Assembly (NCBI GenBank): GCA_964430745.1
Contig: CAYSHI010000021.1
Location: 1-6,748 of the forward strand
Direction of reading: 5' to 3'
Length of the DNA: 6,748 bases
Source of the DNA: CBDCGW01 sp964430745
GTDB taxonomy: Bacteria > Acidobacteriota > UBA890
The notes under the pieces were generated by a model that was given only the letters and a program-made list of their open reading frames with translations, had not been told where the DNA came from and did no database searches. Each line of letters begins with the position of its first letter. Position 1 is the stretch's first letter. Positions 1 to 6,553 of this stretch are shown here, piece by piece. The position numbers and the translations under genes were made by a program.

Positions 1-948
1 GACGGACTCGGTACGTTCGCCGACGAGGCCGACTGGGCAGGTGCGGCGACCCGTTTGCTGCGTTCCCACGGGTTCAACACGCTCGGTCGCTGGTCGGATG
101 CCAAGGCGCTGCGCGCCGTGTCGCCGCCGATGGCCTACTGCACCAGCCTGAGCTTCATGGGCGCCTACAAGAACGCCGCAAGAGAGGCGCGTCGGGCAGC
201 TGAAATCGCCCCCGATCTGCGCACCCAGGCCCAGTCCTACACCCAGCTAGGTCTCGCCCTCCTCAACAAAGAAGACGAAGACGATCTGGAAGAAGCGGAG
301 CTCGCTTTCCGGACGGTTCTCAACCTGACCGATGGAGAGGCGAACGCTGCCCGTTTCAATCTCGCACACGTCTTGATTCGACTGGAGAGAATCCAAGAGG
401 CAAACACCTTCTTGGAACGGTACCTGGGCATCGAACCTGACGGCCCCCACGCTGACGAAGCTCTGGCCATCATCGACAACCCGCGACGGGCCACCGAGGT
501 CTATTCGCCCGATTTCTCGTTTGTCACGCTCGACGGTGAGTACATGACGTTGGATGACCTCCACGGCAAGGTGGTCTTGCTGGACTTCTGGGCAACCTGG
601 TGTGGACCTTGTGAGGCGGCGTTGCCCACTCTGAGGAAGCTCAGCGAGAAGATGGAAGAGGACCCCTTCATCTTGATCAGCGTCAGCTCCGAAGACAGGC
701 ATGTCCTCGAGGAGTTCGTTGAAGAGAACGAGATGACCTGGCCGCAGGTGCGGGGGGAGAGCGGCCATCTGAACGGAAACATGTTCGACGTCAGCGGAAT
801 CCCCGCGTATTTCTTGCTCGACCACGAGGGTTTCATCCTCTACCGGACTACGGGATGGTCGTCCAGAAAAGGACGGATGATCTCGTCGGACGTGTCCAAG
901 GCGATCAAGAACGCCAAGAAGGCGCAACAAGAGCACTCGCCTCGGTAG
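1..948 (+). CDS. TPR-thioredoxin fold protein, TlpA/ResA-like (5' end outside window)
   Basis: The frame is open from base 1 and ends at TAG 946-948, so 315 codons are visible and the true start lies upstream; the TTG at 55 is internal. Window residues ~45-155 are helical with TPR character: an A-rich stretch with alternating small and large residues (KNAAREARRAAEIAPD), then AFRTVLNLTDGEANAARFNL and a third helical pair ending in GIEPDGPHADEAL. From ~168 a thioredoxin-like domain follows: SPDFSFVTLDGEYMTL, then HGKVVLLDFWATWCGPC with the redox pair C201/C204, and the cis-proline loop GIPAYFLLD (P268). This order is typical of TlpA/ResA/AhpC-TSA-like thiol-disulfide proteins that act outside the cytoplasm, but the N-terminus that would show a signal peptide or lipobox is missing. 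Substrate unknown. It converges with the next gene, with 7 bp between stops. Redox-active thioredoxin fold is very likely; partner and location are inferred. Confidence 0.9.
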   Translation, partial: DGLGTFADEADWAGAATRLLRSHGFNTLGRWSDAKALRAVSPPMAYCTSLSFMGAYKNAAREARRAAEIAPDLRTQAQSYTQLGLALLNKEDEDDLEEAELAFRTVLNLTDGEANAARFNLAHVLIRLERIQEANTFLERYLGIEPDGPHADEALAIIDNPRRATEVYSPDFSFVTLDGEYMTLDDLHGKVVLLDFWATWCGPCEAALPTLRKLSEKMEEDPFILISVSSEDRHVLEEFVEENEMTWPQVRGESGHLNGNMFDVSGIPAYFLLDHEGFILYRTTGWSSRKGRMISSDVSKAIKNAKKAQQEHSPR

Positions 949-955
949 TTCCGCC

Positions 956-3301
956 CTATGCGCCGATCCGCCACCAGCCGCGCCACTTCCCGCTCGCCAC
1001 ATTGTGATCCCAGGCGGCCGTCCAGATGCGGCCGTCGGTGCTGGTGATGAAGACGTCGAGCTTGTTCGGGTGGCGCGATACGGCAGCGACGGCCGAGCCG
1101 GGCTTGATCGAACCTCTCAGGATGTTCCACCAGCCGCGCCACTTGCCGTTGGCGACGTTTTGCTCCCACGCAGCGGTGTAGGTCTTGCCGTCCTTGCCGG
1201 CCACGAAGACGTCGAGCTTGTCGGGGTGGCGGGAAACGGCGCCGACCGGCGAGCCGGGAAGGGCCTGGCGATTGCCGATACGCCACCACCCGCGCCACTT
1301 GCCGTTGGCGACGCCGTGCTGCCAGGCGGCCGTGTACACGCGACCGTCGGTGCTGACCAGGAAGATATCGAGCTTGTTCGGCGCGCGGGATACAGCGCTG
1401 ATGGTGCCGCCGGCAGGTATCCGGCCGGTCTGAATATTCCACCAACCGCGCCACTTGCCTTCGGCGACGTTCTGATCCCACGCGGCCGTATAGGTCCTGC
1501 CGTTGGCACCGGCGACAAAGATGTCGAGCTTGTTCGGGTCGCGTGCCACGGCGGCCACGGGCGAGCCGGGTTTCGCCTTGAGGTCGCCCACGCGCCACCA
1601 GCCGCGCCACTTGGCCTTGGCGACGTTCTGATCCCACGCGGCCGTGTACACGTAGCCGTCGTTGCTGACGAGGAAAATGTCCAGCTTGTCGGGCGCCCGA
1701 GAAACGCCGGTGACGGTGCCTCCCGACGGGATCCGCCCGGTGAGGACATTCCACCAGCCACGCCACTGGTCGTTGGAACGATTCCCCTCCCACGCGCCGG
1801 TGTACGTCTTTCCGTTGTGCCCTGCCATGAAGATGTCGAGCTTGTTGTTGTCGCGAGAAACGAGCCCGACGGGAATGTTGTTGACGCCGATGTCCTTCAA
1901 CGTGGGACGCCATCGATCCCAGTTGCCGGCGTAGGTCTTGGGTGCCCAGCGAGCCACCCACGCCCTGCCGGCGACGTCGGTGGCAACGACGTCGAGGCGG
2001 CTTCCACCGCGGGCCACTGCGCTGGTGTGCAGCAACGATCGCGCGCCGAAGGTCGGCGTCGGCGGGTTGCGGACCACCTCTTTGGTTTGGGGCATGCCCC
2101 GCGAGACGCTCTTCCACGTGCTGCCGCTGCGGACCTCGTAGTCCGAGAAGGCCACGGGAAAGGTGACGAAGCCGGTGGTCTTGTCGGGCTTGTCGGCAAC
2201 GGCGACGTGAGGATGAAAGTTGCCGACTCCCGTGCCGGTGTCGCCGGTGAGGGCCAGCTTCTGCCCGTAGGTAACCTTGTCGTTCTTGTTGACCACGCAG
2301 CTGTTCTTGCGCAGATGCAGGTAGGCGCAGATCTCTTCCGGCGCCTGCTCGACCTCTACGTAGTTGGAGTACTGGGCGGTTCCCGACGACGCGATCTCGC
2401 GTACCGTGATGACCTTGCCCGGCGCCGATGCATAGAACGGGGCACCGTCGGATCCGTCGGGATATTCGCCACCCACCGGTTCGTCGGCGAGAGTGAAGTC
2501 CCAGCAAAAAGCAGCGTAGCCGCGATGCGACCCGGCCTGATGGTCGACGCCCTGGAGCACGTTCCACGCCTCTCCGACCGGAAACGGCAGGTCCATCACC
2601 TGCTGTTCGGTCGGCAGCGGAAGCAACTTGGCGTCCTTCGCGCTGTCTCGATCGGCCGAAGTGTTGACGCGGCGGGCCGCTTCTCGAAAGGTCACGGGGC
2701 GCGCCAACTTGGCCGGCAGGCTGCCGCTGTTGAAGGTGTAGCCGGCCAGCAGATTGGCCTCGCTGCCGGTCAGGTGCGGCACGTTGCGCAGGTCGTTCAT
2801 AGCCGCCACGCTCAGCGCCTTGGTGAAAACGGCGACATCGTCGAGCAAGCCATAGAACTGCGCGTTGTGGCCGTTGACTTTCTTGCCGTTGCCGCGCTTG
2901 CCGAAGCGCAGCGTGCCCTCCGGCAAACCCGCTGCCCCGACGGCGAGCACGAGGTCCTGCCCGAGCTTCACGCCGTCGAGGTAGAGCTTGCAGGTGCGGG
3001 CGGCGCCGACCGTGCAGCGAAGAGCGACCTGGTACCAGCGACCGGCCTTCAAGTCGACGGGGAACTCGCGAGACTGGCCGCCCACCGCTACGTACAGCTT
3101 GTACCCCTCGGCCGGCCCGCTCATGTAGTCGCCCATTCCCACGACGAACGTGCCGGTTCCGTTCTCGGCGACGAACGGCCCCTCGTAGGCATCGGGGTAT
3201 TGCGCCATGAATCGCGCCACGATGGTGTGCGAGGCGTCGAAGAAATCGGCGAACGCCAGATCGGTGTCGACGCACCCCTTCCAGCTCAGTGCAACTGCCA
3301 T
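956..3301 (-). CDS. LamG-like / M23 peptidase-like / seven-bladed PLL-type propeller protein
   Basis: 781 aa. The ATG at 3299-3301 follows a GGGAGG ribosome site; the frame is open only 18 codons further, to a TAG, and those codons encode no signal peptide. Residues ~1-195 look like a LamG/concanavalin-type jelly roll (GRWYQVALRCTV, CKLYLDGVKLG, FYGLLDDVAVFTKAL). Residues ~240-370 resemble an M23/LytM zinc peptidase: H259 and D268 (HRGYAAFCWDFT), APGKVITV, YSNYVEVEQ, AYLHL (H329), YGQKLALTGDTGTG and HPHVAV (H363, H365). These are candidate zinc ligands and catalytic histidines, so peptidoglycan cleavage is possible. Residues ~427-781 form seven propeller repeats, the last six almost identical, with the signature KLDIFVAG-DG-TYTAAW-GKWRGWW, like DUF346/PLL-type sugar-binding propellers. 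The architecture implies an enzyme flanked by two carbohydrate-binding folds and acting outside the cell, yet no export signal is seen. Domain calls come from motif reading; activity and sugar ligand are unknown. Confidence 0.88.
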   Translation of the reverse strand: MAVALSWKGCVDTDLAFADFFDASHTIVARFMAQYPDAYEGPFVAENGTGTFVVGMGDYMSGPAEGYKLYVAVGGQSREFPVDLKAGRWYQVALRCTVGAARTCKLYLDGVKLGQDLVLAVGAAGLPEGTLRFGKRGNGKKVNGHNAQFYGLLDDVAVFTKALSVAAMNDLRNVPHLTGSEANLLAGYTFNSGSLPAKLARPVTFREAARRVNTSADRDSAKDAKLLPLPTEQQVMDLPFPVGEAWNVLQGVDHQAGSHRGYAAFCWDFTLADEPVGGEYPDGSDGAPFYASAPGKVITVREIASSGTAQYSNYVEVEQAPEEICAYLHLRKNSCVVNKNDKVTYGQKLALTGDTGTGVGNFHPHVAVADKPDKTTGFVTFPVAFSDYEVRSGSTWKSVSRGMPQTKEVVRNPPTPTFGARSLLHTSAVARGGSRLDVVATDVAGRAWVARWAPKTYAGNWDRWRPTLKDIGVNNIPVGLVSRDNNKLDIFMAGHNGKTYTGAWEGNRSNDQWRGWWNVLTGRIPSGGTVTGVSRAPDKLDIFLVSNDGYVYTAAWDQNVAKAKWRGWWRVGDLKAKPGSPVAAVARDPNKLDIFVAGANGRTYTAAWDQNVAEGKWRGWWNIQTGRIPAGGTISAVSRAPNKLDIFLVSTDGRVYTAAWQHGVANGKWRGWWRIGNRQALPGSPVGAVSRHPDKLDVFVAGKDGKTYTAAWEQNVANGKWRGWWNILRGSIKPGSAVAAVSRHPNKLDVFITSTDGRIWTAAWDHNVASGKWRGWWRIGA
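959..1858 (-). repeat. 156-bp tandem repeats encoding propeller blades (312-bp higher-order unit)
   Basis: Within the propeller gene, residues 482-781 are five full 52-residue repeats plus a last 40-residue one. Blade boundaries in DNA are 1858-1703, 1702-1547, 1546-1391, 1390-1235, 1234-1079 and 1078-959. A more diverged first blade lies upstream at residues ~427-481. Odd repeats read MAG or VAG before the DG turn and end WWN(V/I); even repeats read LVS or ITS and end WWR(V/I)G. The array is therefore three copies of a two-blade unit. The matching DNA shows recurring blocks such as gcgccacttgccgttgg on the + strand. Confidence 0.9.
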
Positions 3302-3305
3302 GCTG

Positions 3306-3311
3306 CCTCCC
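3306..3311 (-). promoter_or_regulatory. Ribosome binding site of the LamG-M23-propeller gene
   Basis: On the minus strand GGGAGG precedes the ATG at 3301 by four bases (GGGAGGCAGCATG). It is the only good Shine-Dalgarno match near the 5' end of this frame and settles the start. That in turn supports the conclusion that the protein starts directly in the jelly-roll domain without a signal sequence. Confidence 0.65.
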
Positions 3312-3378
3312 GCGGACCCTTGCGATCCGGTGGCGATTCCGGAACTGAACGCTGACTAGCGCCGAGCGTAGCCCAGGG

Positions 3379-3428
3379 AGCTCTAAAGCGCACCCGGCAG
3401 CCGGACAGGCGCCCGGTCGGTTAGAGCT
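3379..3428. promoter_or_regulatory. 8-bp inverted repeat in the divergent intergenic region
   Basis: AGCTCTAA at 3379-3386 and TTAGAGCT at 3421-3428 are perfect inverted copies separated by 34 bp of very GC-rich sequence. They sit between the divergently transcribed propeller gene (start 3301) and DUF3592-type gene (start 3463). This is the usual place for a shared operator. It could equally be a loose hairpin or chance. No convincing -35/-10 pair could be fixed for either gene. Confidence 0.35.
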
Positions 3429-3462
3429 TTGCCGACCGCGCCCGGCCGATGACAATCAGGCC

Positions 3463-3957
3463 ATGAGCAGCGGCACAGGAAGCCTGTTTACCGGGCTGCG
3501 GCCCGTCGGTGAGGCGGCGCTGTTTGCCCTCGTTGCGGCAGTATCGATCGCGATCGTGGTGTTCCTCGTCGGCGAGTTCCGCCTCGCGGTCGCGAGCGAG
3601 GGCTGGATTGCGGTTGCGGGTACGGTCGACTCCTCCGGCGTGCGGCACACCGGGCGCACCCGGCTCGCCGACGTTCGCTACCGATACGAGGTCGGCGGGG
3701 CCGAGCTGACGGGCTCGCGGGTGCGGTTTCTGGAGTCGGTGGGCTTGGAGTTCGCCTCGACCACTGCGGAGCGTTATCCGGCCGGCGGCTCGGTACGCGT
3801 CTACCACGACCCGAGCGACCCTAGAGAGTCCGTCCTCGAGCCCGGCCGACGCGCGGGGGCGTTTGTCGTCGCCGGCCTCTGCGACGCTTTGCTTCTCGTT
3901 GTCGCCGTCGTGGCGGCAGTGGCGGCCATCAGGAAGGCATCCGGAGGGGTGTCGTAG
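3463..3957 (+). CDS. DUF3592-type small membrane protein
   Basis: 164 aa, ATG to TAG. Two hydrophobic helices flank a soluble middle: ~17-37 (EAALFALVAAVSIAIVVFLVG) and ~131-155 (AGAFVVAGLCDALLLVVAVVAAVAA). The middle part carries the DUF3592 pattern: GWIAVAGTVDSSGV, ADVRYRYEVGGAELTGSRVRF, AERYPAGGSVRVYHDPSDPRESVLEPG. In this family the domain is membrane-anchored, probably in the cytoplasmic membrane, and its function is not known. The start is chosen because the first helix begins soon after it; there is no good Shine-Dalgarno, only AGG two bases before the ATG. A five-codon reading frame (3449-3466) ends in the same ATGA. The gene is transcribed away from the propeller gene and converges with the HNH gene. 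Confidence 0.85.
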   Translation: MSSGTGSLFTGLRPVGEAALFALVAAVSIAIVVFLVGEFRLAVASEGWIAVAGTVDSSGVRHTGRTRLADVRYRYEVGGAELTGSRVRFLESVGLEFASTTAERYPAGGSVRVYHDPSDPRESVLEPGRRAGAFVVAGLCDALLLVVAVVAAVAAIRKASGGVS

Positions 3958-4057
3958 CCGCGTCATCGCGTCGTCGAGCCGACTCGGCGCCTTGCAGCGT
4001 TCTCCCAACGCCGGGCTGCCGGCCCTCCTTCCGGCGGGAACAGGCGTCGGCTGTTCG
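3958..4057. other. 100-bp convergent intergenic gap with a weak GC hairpin
   Basis: The region separates two stop codons facing each other. A seven-pair stem with one wobble can form between 4016-4022 and 4031-4037 (core GCCGG/CCGGC, 8-base loop). No T-tract follows on either strand, so it is not a standard intrinsic terminator. No gene is visible here. Confidence 0.3.
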
Positions 4058-6466
4058 TTACGCCGCGCGGGGCGCGACAGGCAATGCGGCGCCGTCGCCC
4101 TCGATCGGCCGTACGTCAACACCGTCCCAGTACTCGTGGTCGGTGAGGCGTCGGTGCCCCGCGATCCGCGCGACGGGCGCCTCGACCGGACCTTCTCCAC
4201 GATCGACGCCGCGATCGACACCAAGCTCCCAGTAGAGGAAATCCGGCGCCCGCCCGACGCAACGGATCCAACCGTCGTGCAGCGCCTTGTGGTGGACGTC
4301 GCACAGCGTGACGAGATTCTCCGGCCGATCGGTGCCTCCGTGCGACCGGAACACGATGTGGTGCAAGTGCAACGGGCCATAGGAGCTGCAACCCGGGGCC
4401 TTGCACCGCCATTCGTCGCGTTCGAACATCGCGTACTTCTCCGCCATCCGGCGCCCATGCTCGCCGGCGTACTCGCCCGCGAAATGATCGAGCAGCGCCT
4501 CGAGGCACCTCCAGTCCGGGATGTGCCCCGGAAGGACACCTCCGGGCGTCTCCTTGTCGACCACCTCCCTTTCGAGTGAGCAACGAACGGCGTCGATGGC
4601 CCGACTGAGGACCTCGTGCTCACCGTCGGTCATCCACACGGTGTATCGAACGGTGACGAACGTTGGCGGAGCGACGCCCGTCGGCTCCGCCAGTGGTCGG
4701 GCGCCTCCGTGGCTCTCCCGGACACCGTCATCGCCTTCCGAAACACCGTCATCGCCTTCCGAAACACCGTCATCGCCTTCCGAGACACCGTCATCGCCTT
4801 CCGAAACACCGTCATCGCCTTCCGGAGCACCGTCATCGCTTCCCGGGGCACCTCGGAAGCCGACGAACATTGGCGAAGCGGCGGCACCTGTCTCCATGGC
4901 GCGTTCTACTTCCGTTGGCAGGCCGAGACGGGAGGGGCCTCCGAGTGTCCTCGCAGCACGGCTGCGCTCAGCCGCCCGAACGACCCTGCAGAGCTGCTCG
5001 AACGTCGTGCTCTGGGCGTAGTCGATCCAGGCCTGTTGCGTCTGATGATCGGGACCAACATGGCGAAGCACCCGCACCAGTGTCTCGGCAACCAGGGGCG
5101 AGAGCTCCCCCGCTTGCCAGGATCGTTGCAGCGTCGGGTAGTCCCATCCGTGGCGGTCGATGCGAATGAGCCGATCCGCAGCGCGGGTCGAGATACCGAG
5201 GCGCTCGCGCACGTAGTGGCCGAAGCTGGCGAACAACATCGAACGCCAAAGACGGCGGTTGCGGATGGTGACGAGCAGGCGCCCAAGCTGCCATGCGACA
5301 CGGCGTTCCGCTCCCAGCGCCGCTGTCAAATCGCGATGGAGATCCCATGCGGACCGCGGCTCGTCGTCGGTACACCGGTCACGCAACTGCCTCCAGTCAC
5401 CACGCAACCGGAGCGAAGCCCGCGCGGATGGCAGGTAGCACCAGCGCCGCGATTCGCGTTCGAGCCAAGCTTGAATGCCCCGCGGATCCTCAGGTGGCCG
5501 AAAAGGGCGGTCACCGCCCGCCTCGGACAATCCGTGGCGCGCATCTTCGGCCGGTTCTTGCACCGGCGTTGGGGAAGGGGTTGGGGAAGGGGTTTGGGAC
5601 GGCGTTTCGGACGGCGTTTGGAACAGCGTTTGGAACGGCGTGCCGGAGGGGCCGCCATGTGGCGCGCCGGAGAGATACTCCGCGGCGATGAGCTCCCACA
5701 AGGTCCCCGATGGCATCGGCGCCCCGGCAACTCGCCCTGCCAACTCGAGCACCGCATCGATCTTGCCGAGCATTCCGCCGGGCGTGTCGAACGCTCTTCG
5801 GCGGCGAGGATCGTCTTCCGGCTCCAGCTCATCCTCGTCGCTCGGTCGACGGAGGGAGTCGTCGGTGCCGTCCGCACTTCGCGCCTCGCGCACCGCGGCC
5901 CTCAGCCCGCGCACCGTGCCGTCTCGGGCTCGGGCAAGCCAATCCTTCTCATCGTGTTCGGAGGCGATGCTGCCGACTACTTCGGCCTGAGTTCTCGTGA
6001 TCGCTCCCTGCAGGAATGCCTCTTTCGTCGCGGGCAGGGATTCAAGGCGTCGGCCCAACCGGGCCAGGTCTCGGAACGCTCGCGCGGTGATTCCGAGTTG
6101 TTCGCGCGCGTAGTCGCCTTCGCTCCGGTACCCGAGCCTCTGGTAGGCACGGCGATCTTGGATACGGTGAGCGGTTACGACCGCCAAGCGAGTTCCGACA
6201 TGCTGAGCCTCGACGCATGCGCGGGCGGCCGTGTCGAGCAGGATCGCGGCAGGCGACCGATCCAGCCGCTCTCCGTTTCGCAGGGGCTCCAGATAGGCCG
6301 GAGGGATCAGGAAGCCATGGCCGTCCAAAGAAAGGTGGAGCTCCCGAACGGCGGCATCGCGCCGGGCACCCGCCGAGCGCCGTGTGGCATCGTCGCTCCG
6401 CCCTGGCCTTCCGCAGGCCTCGATGTCGGCAACGACGGAACTCAGGGTTGGCGGCGCTCGATTCAT
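4058..6466 (-). CDS. HNH endonuclease with two DUF222-like helical modules
   Basis: 802 aa, ATG at 6464-6466, no clear Shine-Dalgarno. Order: helical module A (~80-200), Thr-Pro linker (276-303), helical module B (~385-500), acidic linker (542-583), HNH nuclease (~670-735), polar tail. Modules A and B share G-Y-RE-LGI-RA-L-R (residues 107-163 and 407-463), so they are an internal duplication of a DUF222/13E12-type region. The HNH part shows C688/C693, LHLHHI (H702/H703), GG, PENLVTLC (N717, C722) and HH at 725/726, so C688, C693, C722 and H725 could hold a structural zinc and H703/N717/H726 the beta-beta-alpha metal site. Metal-dependent DNA cleavage is expected; the target is unknown. In mycobacteria the related REP13E12 family is repetitive and serves as a phage attachment region, so mobility or multicopy status is possible, but no recombinase is seen here. 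Length is greater than the single-module forms. Confidence 0.92.
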   Translation of the reverse strand: MNRAPPTLSSVVADIEACGRPGRSDDATRRSAGARRDAAVRELHLSLDGHGFLIPPAYLEPLRNGERLDRSPAAILLDTAARACVEAQHVGTRLAVVTAHRIQDRRAYQRLGYRSEGDYAREQLGITARAFRDLARLGRRLESLPATKEAFLQGAITRTQAEVVGSIASEHDEKDWLARARDGTVRGLRAAVREARSADGTDDSLRRPSDEDELEPEDDPRRRRAFDTPGGMLGKIDAVLELAGRVAGAPMPSGTLWELIAAEYLSGAPHGGPSGTPFQTLFQTPSETPSQTPSPTPSPTPVQEPAEDARHGLSEAGGDRPFRPPEDPRGIQAWLERESRRWCYLPSARASLRLRGDWRQLRDRCTDDEPRSAWDLHRDLTAALGAERRVAWQLGRLLVTIRNRRLWRSMLFASFGHYVRERLGISTRAADRLIRIDRHGWDYPTLQRSWQAGELSPLVAETLVRVLRHVGPDHQTQQAWIDYAQSTTFEQLCRVVRAAERSRAARTLGGPSRLGLPTEVERAMETGAAASPMFVGFRGAPGSDDGAPEGDDGVSEGDDGVSEGDDGVSEGDDGVSEGDDGVRESHGGARPLAEPTGVAPPTFVTVRYTVWMTDGEHEVLSRAIDAVRCSLEREVVDKETPGGVLPGHIPDWRCLEALLDHFAGEYAGEHGRRMAEKYAMFERDEWRCKAPGCSSYGPLHLHHIVFRSHGGTDRPENLVTLCDVHHKALHDGWIRCVGRAPDFLYWELGVDRGVDRGEGPVEAPVARIAGHRRLTDHEYWDGVDVRPIEGDGAALPVAPRAA
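4718..4843 (-). repeat. 21-bp tandem repeat encoding (EGDDGVS)n acidic linker
   Basis: Six units of 21 bp in phase with the reading frame encode GSDDGAP, four copies of EGDDGVS, then EGDDGVR (residues 542-583). On the + strand the unit is caccgtcatcgccttccgaaa; the middle copies differ by 0-1 base and the edge copies by more. The product is a flexible, acidic, probably disordered tether between module B and the HNH domain. Confidence 0.95.
5558..5641 (-). repeat. 12-bp tandem repeat encoding Thr-Pro linker (TPxx)n
   Basis: Seven four-residue units (TPFQ, TLFQ, TPSE, TPSQ, TPSP, TPSP, TPVQ; residues 276-303) are encoded by 12-bp units, again keeping the reading frame. The product is an extended, stiff interdomain linker after module A. 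The array contains the G-quadruplex motif listed separately. Confidence 0.9.
5571..5592 (+). other. G-quadruplex motif, four G4 runs with 2-base loops
   Basis: The + strand carries GGGG runs at 5571-5574, 5577-5580, 5583-5586 and 5589-5592, separated by AA, TT and AA, with a further GGG at 5596-5598. This fits a very stable four-quartet quadruplex. It lies on the template strand of the HNH gene, so the mRNA is C-rich here. It arises from the TPSP codons of the linker, so a role beyond coding is not shown. Confidence 0.75.
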
Positions 6467-6477
6467 CTCGGGAGCAT

Positions 6478-6536
6478 AGCATAACTAATACGAAAACACA
6501 CGATAAAAACACGAATACATGTTACAAACGAACGCG
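6478..6536 (-). promoter_or_regulatory. AT-rich island upstream of the HNH gene, probable promoter region
   Basis: A run of about 60 bases rich in A on the + strand (T on the minus strand) stands out sharply from the GC-rich surroundings and begins about 12 bp upstream of the HNH start. On the minus strand, weak -10-like hexamers (TATTAG, TATGCT) are visible but no good -35 partner. It could also drive transcription rightward on the + strand. Position and composition, not consensus, support the call. Confidence 0.45.
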
Positions 6537-6553
6537 TAGCGCCCGGCTCGGCA

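Noticed and set aside
55..57. TTG at 55 as start of the thioredoxin gene
   Set aside because: The frame is open to base 1 and no ribosome site precedes the TTG, so the gene most likely begins outside the window.
1004..3355. 783-codon + strand open frame opposite the propeller gene
   Set aside because: The minus frame shows clear domains and blade repeats. The + frame is Gly/Ala/Arg/Val-rich with no recognisable motif and stays open because of high GC and the repeated DNA.
840..3455. 871-codon minus frame overlapping the propeller gene
   Set aside because: It is very rich in Arg/Gln/Ser, has no domain, runs into the thioredoxin gene and across the intergenic region, and shadows the real frame.
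3421..4623. 400-codon minus frame covering the DUF3592-type gene and the HNH 3' end
   Set aside because: It is composed of Arg/Ser/Thr-rich noise and overlaps two genes with recognisable domains in other frames.
4718..4848. CRISPR-like array
   Set aside because: The repeats are 21 bp and directly adjacent without spacers, and encode EGDDGVS in frame, so this is a coding minisatellite.
4616..6484. 622-codon + frame opposite the HNH gene
   Set aside because: It is antisense to a gene with a clear HNH motif and duplicated modules, and its repeats merely mirror the 21-bp array.
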